From: Schoenoplectus triqueter
Lineage: Eukaryota; Streptophyta; Magnoliopsida; Poales; Cyperaceae
NCBI GenBank assembly: GCA_964058805.1
Contig: CAXKVV010001625.1
Location: 1-35,717 of the forward strand
Length of the DNA stretch: 35,717 nt
Direction of reading: 5' to 3'
The notes under the pieces were generated by a model that saw only the letters and a list, made by a program, of their open reading frames with translations, did not search any database and was not told where the DNA came from. A program made the translations under genes and the position numbers. Below are positions 1 through 9,900 of the stretch, piece by piece. Position 1 is the stretch's first letter. Each line of letters begins with the position of its first letter.

Positions 1-230
1 ATAATTCAATTTCTATTACACTGTTTCTTTGTGATTTTTCATTTTCTATTCAATCTCCTTGCTTATATTTGCATAACAGATAGGAGATGATGATCTTCTG
101 TCTTCTAGTCATGTCAATTGTATAATCTCAGTTGGATGCATCAGTTAATTCTTATAATTGTTCTAATTCTGACACAAATCAATAGGTTATTGAAGTTGTA
201 GGGATAATTCATCATCATCTTAGTGAGCCA

Positions 231-404
231 CTGGCCCCAATAACACTTGGGTGAGCCTTTAGGCCTAAGAAAGATGATTTGAATACAATAATACGATAAT
301 TGTCAAGAATGAACTGGTATTGATCGATTCCGTGTACAATCTGTAAGCATCATGCCTTAAACACTTCATAACACATTAGGCCACTGGCCCTAGCTATGCC
401 TAGG
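231..404. repeat. Two related stem-loops with compensated stems
   Basis: Copy 1 has stem CCCAA (236-240), a 6-nt loop and TTGGG (247-251). Copy 2 has CCTAG (389-393), a 6-nt loop and CTAGG (400-404). Both are preceded by CACTGGC and followed by a GTGNGCC then TTTAGGCCT context, so they are paralogous. The stems differ between copies at two positions but remain fully paired. Confidence 0.6.
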
Positions 405-943
405 TGTGCCTTTAGGCCTGAGGAGTGCTAATTGGATGAATAAGGGCCATGAATTGAGTCAATTAAGATCGGTACCAACCGGTACCATGCATTGCCGTGT
501 GGTGAGTTGCTTCAGCACCTTCAAGAACGAAAGGGAAGCCTTCTGCCCATCCTATATCGCATATTCATGTTTAGACGATGCTTCTCGACCTTGTAATCAT
601 CAAGAACTTTGATTAATTCTGTCGAATTTGATGAAGAAAGCATTTCGGTACCGACTTTAACTGACATACTCATCGGTACTATCATACGAAGCCTGCCACC
701 GCATGGATTTCCAATCAAAGACTACAGAGAGGCTCACTGAAGTGAGGCGACGCTAGGGCATAAGTCTGATCGGAGAAGGAGAGCTCCGGTCATCGGGAAC
801 GCCATTACACGCGAATCTCAACGCAACAGGAGGTCAGGGACTGAGAAGAGATCGTCTGCACGATTTTTGAAGTGTCCGTCAATCTTGAAGAATATCTGAT
901 GAACGGGATTTGGCAAGAGTTCGAAAATTTAAAACGAGAAAAG

Positions 944-1143
944 ATCTGGGCCTTATACATATTAAACACGCATCTTAATTAAATCAAGCGGCCCAGATAT
1001 GTTTAAACATTTAAATAATAACTCTGTGCTAATCTGGGCCGTAGATCCATTAAACACTCATCTCAAACTAATCTGGCGGCCCAAGTGAAGAAGAGAGTTA
1101 GAAAAATGCGCACCAATCTTGGAGTAGATCTGGCGGCCCAGAT
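944..1143. repeat. 88-bp tandem duplication carrying inverted ATCTGGGCC/GGCCCAGAT motifs
   Basis: ATCTGGGCC at 944-952 recurs at 1032-1040, and GGCCCA(GAT) at 990-998 recurs at 1078-1083, both 88 bp apart. Within each copy the two motifs are inverted relative to each other. A third, compact hairpin (ATCTGG 1128-1133 with CCAGAT 1138-1143) follows. Confidence 0.6.
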
Positions 1144-1149
1144 TAAGCC

Positions 1150-2297
1150 CATTAATTAAATAATAACAGAATAGTAATGATATGGAGTAAATAAATGATT
1201 TGAAAATGTTCCTGAACTCCAAATTGACTCAAATTTGTTTCTAAAATTTTCTTATTTTCCATAATATTTTTCTATATGATAATATTCCAGTTTTAGAAAT
1301 ATAATCATAATAAAACATTTTAAAAGCAAAATGCATTACATATATTGATATAGTTGACCTAGATTTGACTTGTCATTTTAAATACTATAAAAATTCCAAA
1401 AACACGAATAAAAATCATAGATAATAACTAGATATATTTTAGTAATTTTCAAGTGATTTTCCATGAAATAATAATAGTGATAGTAATATACTATAATAAA
1501 TAATGAGATTAGCTATATTCTTTGATAAATAAAAAATATATGAATAATAATAGATATTTCTTGATATTTTCCTGTAAAAAGAATAATAAGAATAAATAGC
1601 ACAAAATGTACCAAATATACTACTATGCATTTTCTTTCACAATAAAGAATGATAATATAGTTTTATAATATGGATTGTATTTCTTTTTGTTATTTCTATA
1701 CAAATATATACAATAAAAATACTTTTGATGAATAAAATGCAATAAAAATAATAGTTATAATAAAAACATAATGAATTTCATCTCTTATGACTAGTAAAAA
1801 AAAATCTTATACTTTTCTATAGATAATAAATAGGAATAATAGAAATAGATATAATAAATAGTATAATAAATAGAATGGAATATTAGTAATGATTTCTTTT
1901 AGCTATTATAGATATTAGAAAAAAAGTAATAATAATAAAAAATATAATAATAAAAATAATAATGGTAAAATAGTATAGCTAACCACCTTTTAATTTTGTA
2001 AATGATTCTTACATAATGAATAGTATTTCAATATAATAGAATATAATAATAAAATTCTATTACTTTAGCTATTACAAACATTAAAAATATACAAATAAAA
2101 TCATTGCCATTTTATCTTCTATTATTTTAGTAAGTGATTTTCTATAGAATAAATAGAGTTTAGAAATAATAAAAATAAAATTCTACTATTTTAGCTATTA
2201 TAAAAATCCCAAAAATATAAATAAAGTTCTAAGTTAATAGCTACCCCTTTTTCTTATTATTTTTGCAAATAATTTTCTACATAGATAAATAGAATAA

Positions 2298-2347
<50 letters not shown>

Positions 2348-2459
2348 GCATCTTCATAATAAAAAAAATAATAATGGAAGATATTATAATAGACTTTGTG
2401 CATTTTTGAATGAATATGCTCACATAAGGAATGTAGAGCCACATATGAATATTTGCACA
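1150..2459. other. Very AT-rich, A-biased region with diverged tandem motif; no gene
   Basis: The + strand is dominated by AATAATA and AAAATA words. A TTTAGCTATTA motif with similar surroundings recurs at about 1898, 2064 and 2190, which suggests diverged tandem repeats of roughly 125-165 bp. No coding region. Its composition is the mirror of the T-biased region at 23961-25130, as expected if the inverted arms extend this far, but I could not align the two by eye. Confidence 0.6.
2301..2345. repeat. (TAA)n microsatellite
   Basis: About 15 uninterrupted copies of the trinucleotide TAA. On the minus strand it produces runs of Ile or Leu codons, so the short open frames there are artefacts. Confidence 0.95.
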
Positions 2460-2474
2460 CATTTAGACTGATTA

Positions 2475-2854
2475 GTCAAGACGAGAACACCTTGACGGAG
2501 GATAACTAAGGTTGCAATAATAACATGAGAAGATACGTCGAGACAAGAACATTTCGACACTTGATGAAGAATAAGATACGTTGAGACAAGAACATCCTAA
2601 CGTAGAATGCTTAAGGCTTCGATAGCAGCATAAAGAGATACGTCGAGACAGGAACATCTTGACACTTGATATATATCGACTCTGAAGAAGAAGAACATTA
2701 CGATGTCCTAGATAGGTGACATCTTAATGACTCGCTGTCATGAGCAAGTAACTCATGATTGAATACGCTCACACAAGGGGTGTAGGGCAATATAGTGATT
2801 TTGCACAAGTAATGCAACATATAGAATGGCTAGTCGAGACAAGAACATCTTGAC
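2475..2854. repeat. Dispersed hairpin family with ACAAGAACAT-like loop, five copies
   Basis: Copies lie at 2475-2496 (GTCAAG/CTTGAC), 2537-2558 (GTCGA/TCGAC), 2579-2602 (CGTT/AACG), 2642-2663 and 2833-2854 (GTCGAG/CTTGAC with one G-T wobble). The loop between the stems is close to ACAAGAACAT in every copy, while the stems vary and stay paired. Confidence 0.65.
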
Positions 2855-2986
2855 GCTCACCGAAGAATGACCAAAGCCACGACATCAGCATGGAGAGATA
2901 TGTCGACTTTGAAGATGAAGAACATTACGATGTCCGAGCGAAATGACATCTTAATGACTCGGTGTCATGAACAAGTAATTCATGAC
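2667..2986. repeat. Diverged ~227-bp tandem duplication containing three hairpins per copy
   Basis: GATGTC/GACATC hairpins at 2702-2723 and 2929-2950, and ATGAC/GTCAT hairpins at 2727-2741 and 2954-2968, are each 227 bp apart. A TCATGA repeat pair follows each of them. Here the stems are constant and the 10-nt loops between GATGTC and GACATC differ. Confidence 0.65.
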
Positions 2987-3000
2987 CATTTGAGCTGGTA

Positions 3001-3596
3001 AGACTGAACTCGTCCGCCGACGAGTTTGTCTCCCGACTCATTCCCCGAGAATGTGAGATTGAATCGGTCTGTTGGTAGATTCATCCACAAAACAGTGAAT
3101 GTGAACCGTTCTGTAGGTAGGTTCCTTCACTAACACATGCCTCAATGTTGAACTGGCTCAGCGCTTCATGTTTGACATTGTGTGCAATTGTGTTTTCCTA
3201 GGTTTATGAATCGGCTTAGTGCTACGAATTCATGATCTAGAAGATCAGTGAGAAGAAATACGTGGGCCATAGCCACCCTTCTCCTGATTCACCAACCTCA
3301 AGATCAACCGGCTCAGTGCTTCGAGTTGTATTTTGTGTGATTGGTTGTTGACTAGTTAAGATTGAACCGGTCTGTTTGTAGGTTTATCTTCTAGATCAAC
3401 GGAGGTCGAGTCGGTCTGTATGTAGACTCACCTCAAGCCCCTATGAAGAGATTAACCTGGTCTGTTGGTAAGGTTACATCTCGAGGTGGCATGGACTGAA
3501 CCGGTCTGTTTGTAGGTTCGTCCCCCATAAGACAAAACCGATCTGTTTGTAGGTTTGTCTTCCATAGATTGAACCGGTCTGTTGGTAGGTTCATCT
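3001..3596. repeat. Array of stem-loops with conserved 12-nt loop and covarying stems
   Basis: Seven copies carry a loop close to GGTCTGTTGGTA flanked by complementary 5-bp stems. Examples are GAATC/GATTC (3061-3082), GAACC/GGTTC (3103-3124), GAGTC/GACTC (3408-3429), TAACC/GGTTA (3453-3476), GAACC/GGTTC (3498-3519), AAACC/GGTTT (3535-3556) and GAACC/GGTTC (3571-3592). A further copy is at 3358-3390. Most have a second outer stem that differs in each copy, such as GTGAA/TTCAC, GAGG/CCTC, GAGAT/ATCTC, GGAC/GTCC, AAGAC/GTCTT and AGAT/ATCT. Related hairpins with other loops lie at 3001-3031, 3143-3180 and 3206-3233. Confidence 0.85.
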
Positions 3597-3645
3597 TCCG
3601 TAGATCCATTTTTATAAACTTAGACGACCACTTGCCCATCTCTTA

Positions 3646-3911
3646 ACTATACTATTTGCTTCTCTCTTTCAAAGATCCAGAGGTGCCTCGAGGTTCGTAG
3701 CCCAGGGTAATTAACGGTGGGGGCTTGCGCCCACCGGAATCTACAAGAACTCACAATCACTAAAAACCCCCTGAATGTGCATCCAAATATCTCTAATCGG
3801 CAGAATCGGCCGACATCCGGCAGATGCACGCTCGGGAGGGATCTCCGTGTCCTTCTTCCGCAGAACCCATCGCCCGGCGGCGGTGCGGCGGCGCGCGAAA
3901 AAGGGTCGCAC
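3646..3911 (+). repeat. Left inverted arm bordering satellite array 1 (core)
   Basis: This stretch matches the reverse complement of 23060-23325 along its length, at roughly three-quarters identity by eye. Shared blocks include CTTAACTAT, CCCAGGGTAATTAAC, GGGGGCTTGCGCCC, GAGGGATCTC, TGTCCTTCTTCCGCA and the inner end GCGAAAAAGGGTCGCAC. Similarity continues outward with gaps: CCTAGGT...ATGATCTAGAAGATCAGT at 3197-3250 matches 23570-23620 inverted, and TTGAGCTGGTAAG near 2990 matches about 23690 inverted. No transposase is present between the arms. Confidence 0.85.
3715..3736. repeat. Palindrome in left arm, compensated relative to right arm
   Basis: Stem CGGTGGG (3715-3721), loop GGCTTGCG, stem CCCACCG (3730-3736). 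The right-arm counterpart at 23221-23242 keeps the loop (as its reverse complement) but has CAATGGG/CCCATTG, so two G-C pairs are replaced by two A-T pairs. Confidence 0.8.
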
Positions 3912-6900
3912 AGCGTTCCCGAGGGCGTCCTTTCCCGTTTTCAAGTTTTGCGCTCCCGGACTCGTTTACGCCGGTGCCGAGCTCGTCCAGTGACGTTTTC
4001 GTGTTTTGCGCGCCCGGACACGTTTTGGGCGTTGCCGAGGTCGTCGGGTCCCGTTTTCATGTTTTGCCCGCCCGGACTCGTTTTCGGCGGTACCGACGTC
4101 GTCGGGTCCCGTTTTCTTATTTTGCGCGACCGGACTCGTTTTCGGCGGTACCGAGGGCGTCCTTTCCCGTTTTCAAGTTTTTCATGCCCGGACACGTTTT
4201 CGGCGGTGCCGAGGTCATCGGGTCCCATTTTCAAGTTTTGCAAGGCCGGACTCGTTTTCGGCGGTACCGAGGGCGTCCGGTCCCGTTTTCATGTTTTGCG
4301 CTCCAATACTCGTTTTCGGCGGTACCGAGGTCGTCCTGTCCCGTTTTCAAGTTTTTCGCGCCCGGACACGTTTTCGGCGGTGCCGCGGTCGTCGTGTCCC
4401 GTTTTAATGTTTTGCGCGTCCGGACTCGTTTTCGGCGGTCCCGAGGGCCTCCTGTCCCGTTTTCATGTTTTGCGCGCCCGGACACGTTTTCGGCGGTGCC
4501 GAGGTCGTCGGGTCCCGTTTTCTTGTTTTGCGCGCCCGCACTCATTTTCGACGGTACCGAGGGCGTCGGGTCCCGATTTCATGTTTTGCGCGCCCGGACT
4601 CGTTCACGGCGGTGCCGAGGTCGTCGGGTCCCGTTTTTATGTTTTGCGCGCCCGGACTCGTTTTCGGCGGTGCCGAGGGCGTCCTGTCCCGTTTTCAAGG
4701 TTTGAGCGCCCGGACACGTTTTCGGCGGTGCCGAGGTCGTCGGGTCCCGTTTTCATGTTTTGGGCGCCCGGACTCGTTTTCGGCGGTACCGTGGTCGACG
4801 GGTCCCGATTTCATGTTTTGCGCGGCCGGACTCGTTTACGGCGGTTCCGAGGTCGTCGGGTCCCGTTTTCATGTTTTGCGCGCCCGGACTCGTTTTCGGC
4901 GGTACCGAGGGCGTCCTTTCCCCTTTTCAAGTTTTGCGCGCCCGGACTCGTTTACGGCGGTGCCGAGGTCGTCGGGTCCCGTTTTCATGTTTTGCGCGCC
5001 CGGACTCGTTTTCGGCGGTACCGAGGGTGTCCTTACCCGATTTCATGTTTTGCGCGCCCGGACTCGTTCACGGCGGTGTCGAGGTCGTCGGGTCCCGTTT
5101 TAATGTTTTGCGCGCCCGGACTCGTTTTCGGCGTTCCCGAGGGCGTCCTTTCCCGTTTTCAAGTTTTGCGCCTGGACTCGTTTACGCCGGTGTCGAGGGC
5201 GTCCTGTCCCGTTTTCGTGTTTTGCACGCCTGGACACGTTTTGGGCGTTGCCGAGGTCGTCGGGTCCCGTTTACATGTTTTGCCCGCCCGGACTCGTTTT
5301 CGGCGGTGCCGACGTCGTCGGGTCCCGTTTTCTTATTTTTGCGCGACCGGACTCGTTTTCAGCGGTACCGAGGACGTCCTTTCCCGTTTTCAAGTTTTTC
5401 ACGCCCGGACACGTTTTCGGCGGTGCCGAGGTCATCGGGTCCCGTTTTCATGTTTTGTGCGGCCGGACTCGTTTTCGGCGGTACCGAGGGCGTCCGGTCC
5501 CGTTTTCATGTTTTGCACTCCCGGACTCGTTTTCGGCGGTACCGAGGTCGTCCTGTCCCGTTTTCAAGTTTTTCGCGCCCGGACACGTTTTCGGCGGTGC
5601 CGAGGTCGTCGGGTCCCGTTTTCATGTTTTGCGCGCCCGGACTCGTTTACGGCGGTGCCGAGGTCGTCGGGTCCCGTTTTTATGTTTTGCGCGCCCGGAC
5701 TCGTTTTCGGCGGTGCCGAGGGCGTCCTGTCCCGTTTCCAAGGTTTGAGCGCCCGGACACGTTTTCGGCAGTGCCGAGGACGTCGGGTCCCGTTTTCATG
5801 TTTTGGGCGCCCGGACTCGTTTTCGGCGGTACCGTGGTCGACGGGTCCCGATTTCATGTTTTGAGAGGCCGGACTCGTTTACGGCGGTTCCGAGGTCGTC
5901 GGGTCCCATTTTCATGTTTTGCGCGCCCGGACACGTTTTCGGCGGTACCGAGGGCGTCCTGTCCCCTTTTCGGCGGTGTCGAGGGCGTCCTGTCCCGTTT
6001 TCAAGGTTTGAGCGCCCGGACACGTTTTCGGCGGTGCCAAGGTCGTCGGGTCCCGTTTTCATGTTTTGCGCGCCCGGACTCGTTTTCGGCGGAACCGTGG
6101 GCGACGGGTCCCGATTTCATGTTTTGCGCGCCCGGACTCGTTTACGGCCGTGCCGAGGTCGTCGGGTCCCGTTTTCATGTTTTGCGCGCCCGGACTCGTT
6201 TTTCGGCGGTACCGAGAGCGTCCTTTCTCGTTTTCAAGTTTTTCACGCCCGGACACGTTTTCGGCGGTGCCGAGGTCATCGGGTCCCGTTTTCATGTTTT
6301 GCGCTGCCAGACTCGTTTTCGGCGGTACCGAGAGCGTCCGGTCCCGTTTTCATGTTTTGCGCTCCCGGACTCGTTTTCGGCGGTACCGAGGTCGTCCTAT
6401 CCCGTTTTCAAGTTTTTCGCGCACGGACACGTTTTCGGCGGTGCCGAGGTCGTCGGGTCCCGTTTTCATGTTTTGCGCGCCCGGACTCGTTTTCGGCGGT
6501 ACCGTGGGCGACGGGTCCCGATTTCATGTTTTGCGCGCCCGGACTCGTTTACGGCGGTGCCGAGGTCGTCGGGTCCCGTTTTCATGTTTTGCGCGCCCGG
6601 ACTCGTTTTCGGCGGTACCGAGGGCGTCCTTTCCCGTTTTCAAATTTTGCGCGACCGGATTCGTTTACGGCGGTGCCGAGGGCGTTAGGTTCCGTTTTCA
6701 TGTTTTGCTCGCCCGGAATCGTTTTCGGCGGTATCGAGGGCGTCCTGTACCGTTTTCGAGTTTTTCGCGCCCGGACACGTTTTCGGCGGTGCCGAGGTCG
6801 TCGGGTACCGTTTACACGTTTTGCACGCCCGGATTCGTTTTCGGTGTGCCGAGGTCGTCGGGTCCCGTTTTCATGTTTTGCGCGCCCGGACTCGTTTTTC

Positions 6901-9900
6901 GACGGTACCGAGGGTGTGTTTTCCCGTTTTCAAGTTTTTCACGCACGGACACGTTTTCGGCGTTGCCGAGGTCGCCGTGTCCCGTTTTCATGTTTTGCGC
7001 ACCCGGACTCGTTTTTGGCGGTACCGAGGGCGTCCTTTCCTGTTTTCGTGTTTTGCGCGTCCGGACACGTTTTAGGCGGTGCCGATGTCGTCGGGTCCCG
7101 TTTTCAAGTTTTGCGCCCCCGGACTCGTTTTTGGTGGTACCGAGGGCGTCGGGTCCCGTTTTCGGCGGTACCGAGGGCATCGGGTCCCTTTTACATGTTT
7201 TGCACGTCCGGACTCGTTTTCGGCGGTACCGTGCGAGTCGGGTCCCGTTTTCATGTTTTGCGCGCCCGGACTCGTTTTCGGCGGTACCGTGGGCGACGGG
7301 TCCCGATTTCATGTTTTGCGCGCCCGGACTCATTTACGGCGGTGCCGAGGTCGTCGGGTCCCGTTTTCCTGTTTTGCGCGCCCGGACTCGTTTTCGGCGG
7401 TACCGAGGGCGTCCTTTCCCGTTTTCAAGTTTTGCGCGCCCGAAATCGTTTACGGCGGGGCCGAGGGCGTCGGGTTCCGTTTTCATGTTTTGCTCGCCCG
7501 GAATCGTTTTCGGCGGTATCGAGGGCGTCCTGTCCGGTTTTCGAGTTTTGCGTGCCCGGACAAGTTTTGGGCGTTGCCGAGGTCGTCGGGTACCGTTTTC
7601 ATGTTTTGCGCGCCCGGATTCGTTTTCGGAGTGCCGAGGTCGTCGGGTCCCGTTTTCATGTTTTGCGCGCCCGGACTCGTTTTCGGCGGTACCGAGGGCG
7701 TGCTTTCCCGTTTTCAAGTTTTTCACGCACGGACACGTTTTCGGCGTTGCCAAGGTCGTCGGGTCCCGTTTTCAAGTTTTGCGCACCCGGACTTGTTTTT
7801 GGCGGTACCGAGGGAGTCGGGTCTCGTTTTCGGCGGTACCGAGGGCATCGGGTCCCTTTTAAATGTTTTGCACGCCCGGACTCGTTTTCGGCGGTACCGT
7901 GGGCGACGGGTCCCGATTTCATGTTTTGCGCGCCCGGACTCGTTTACGGCGGTTCCGAGGTCGTCGGGTCCCGTTTTCATGTTTTGCGCGCCCGGACTCG
8001 TTTTCATTGGTACCGAGGGCGTCCTTTCCCGTTTTCAAGTTTTGCGTGCCCGGACTCGTTTACGGCGGTGCCGAGGGCGTCAGGTCCCGTTTACATGTTT
8101 TGCTCGCCCGGACTCATTTTCGGCGGTACCGAGGGCGTCCTGTCCCGTTTTCGAGTTTTGCACGCCCGGACACGTTTTGGACGTTGCCGAGGTCGTCGGG
8201 TCCCATCTTCATGTTTTGCGCGCCCGGACACGTTTTCGGCGGTGCCGAGGTCGTCGGGTCCCGTTTTCACATTTTGCGCGCCCGGACTCGTTTTCGGCCG
8301 TACTGAGGGCGTCTGGTCCCGTTTTCATGTTTTGCGCTCTCGAACTCATTTTTGGCGGTGCCGAGGGCGTCGTGTCCCGTTTTCAAGGTTTGATCGTCCG
8401 GACTCGTTTTCGGCGGTGCCGAGGTCGTCGGGTGCCGTTTTCATGTTTTGCGCGCCCGGAAAAGTTTTCGGCGGTGCCGAGGGCGTCCTGTCCCGTTTTC
8501 AAGGTTTGAGCTCCCGGACACGTTTTCGGCGGTGTCGCGGTCGTCGGGGCCCGTTTTCATGTTTTGCGCGCCCGGACTCGTTTTCGACAGTACCGTGGGC
8601 GACGGGTCCCGATTTCATGTTTTGCGCGCTCGGACTCGTTTACGGCGGTGCCAAGGGCGTCAAGTACCGTTTTCATGTTTTACGCGCCCGAACTCGTTTT
8701 CGGCGATACTGAGGGCGTCATGTCCTGTTTTCGTGTTTTGCGCGCCCGGACACGTTTTGGGCGTTGCCGAGGTCGTCGGGTCCCGTTTTCATGTTTTGTG
8801 CGCCCGGACTCGTTTTCGGCGGTGCCGACGTCGTCGGGTCCCGTTTTCTTGTTTTGCCCGACCGGACTCGTTTTCGGCGAAATCGAGGGCGTCCTTTCCC
8901 GTTTTAAGTTTTTCGCGCCCGGACACGTTTTCTGCGGAGCCGAGGTCATCGTGTCCCGTTTTCAAGTTTTCGCGGCCGGACTCGTTTTCGGCTGTAACGA
9001 GGGCGTCCGGTCCCGCTTTCATGCTTTGCGCTCCCGGAGTCGTTTTCGGCGGTACCGAGGTCGTCCTGTCCCGTTTTCAAGTTTTTCGCGCCCGGACACG
9101 TTTTCGGCGGTGCCGAGGTCGTCGGGTCCCGATTTCATGTTTTGCGCGCCCGGACGCGTTTTCGGCGGTCCCGAGGGCGTCCTGTCCCGTTTTCATGTTT
9201 TGCGCGCCCGGACACGTTTTCGGCGGTGCCGAGGTCGTCCGGTCCCGTTTTCATGTTTTGCACGCCCGGACTCGTTTTCGGCGGTACCGAGGGTGTCAGG
9301 TCCCGATTTCATGTTTTGCGCGCTTGGACACGTTTTCGGCGGCGCCGAGGGCGTCCTGTCCCGTTTTCAAGGTTTGCGCGCCCCGACACGTTTTCGGCGG
9401 TGTTGAGGTCGTCGGGTCCCCTTTTCATGTTTTGCGCGCCCGGACTCGTTTTCGGCGGTACCGAGGGCCTCGGGTCCCGATATCATGTTTTGTGCGCCCG
9501 GACACGTTTTCAGCAGTGCTGAGGGCGTCCTATCCCGTTTTCGGCGGTGCCGAGGGCGTCCTGTCCCGTTTTTAAGGTTTGCGCGCCCGGACACGTTTTC
9601 GGCGGTGCCGAGGTCGTCGGGCCCCGTTTTCATGTTTTGCGCGCCCGGACTCGTTTTCGGCGGTTCCGAGGGCGACGGGTCCCGATTTCATGTTTTGCGC
9701 GCCCGGACTCGTTTACGGCGGTGCCGACGTCGTCGGGTCCCGTTTTTTTGTTTTGCGCGCCCGGACTCGTTTTCGGCGGTACCGAGGGCGTCCTTTCCCA
9801 TTTTCAAGTTTTGCGCACCCGGACTCGTTTACGGCGGTGCTGAGGTCGTCGGGTACCGTTTTCATGTTTTGCGTGCCCGGACACATTTTCGGCGGTATCG

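Larger units (their letters stand above)
1..1150. other. AT-rich intergenic DNA, left flank; no gene seen
   Basis: No open frame longer than about 70 codons and no recognisable protein motif. The stretch is rich in short inverted motifs: two stem-loops near 236-404, a self-complementary GGTACC pair at about 470-486, a CTCACT/AGTGAG palindrome near 732-745, and an 88-bp duplicated block from 944. It looks like diverged repeat-derived plant DNA. Confidence 0.6.

Noticed and set aside
2257..2462. Short Ile- or Leu-rich open frames
   Set aside because: Translation of the (TAA)n microsatellite.
4231..4545. Reverse-strand open frames of about 70-170 codons throughout the arrays
   Set aside because: They are bounded by the recurrent TGA/ATG in CATGAAAACG-type sequence of the reverse monomer and are satellite shadows.
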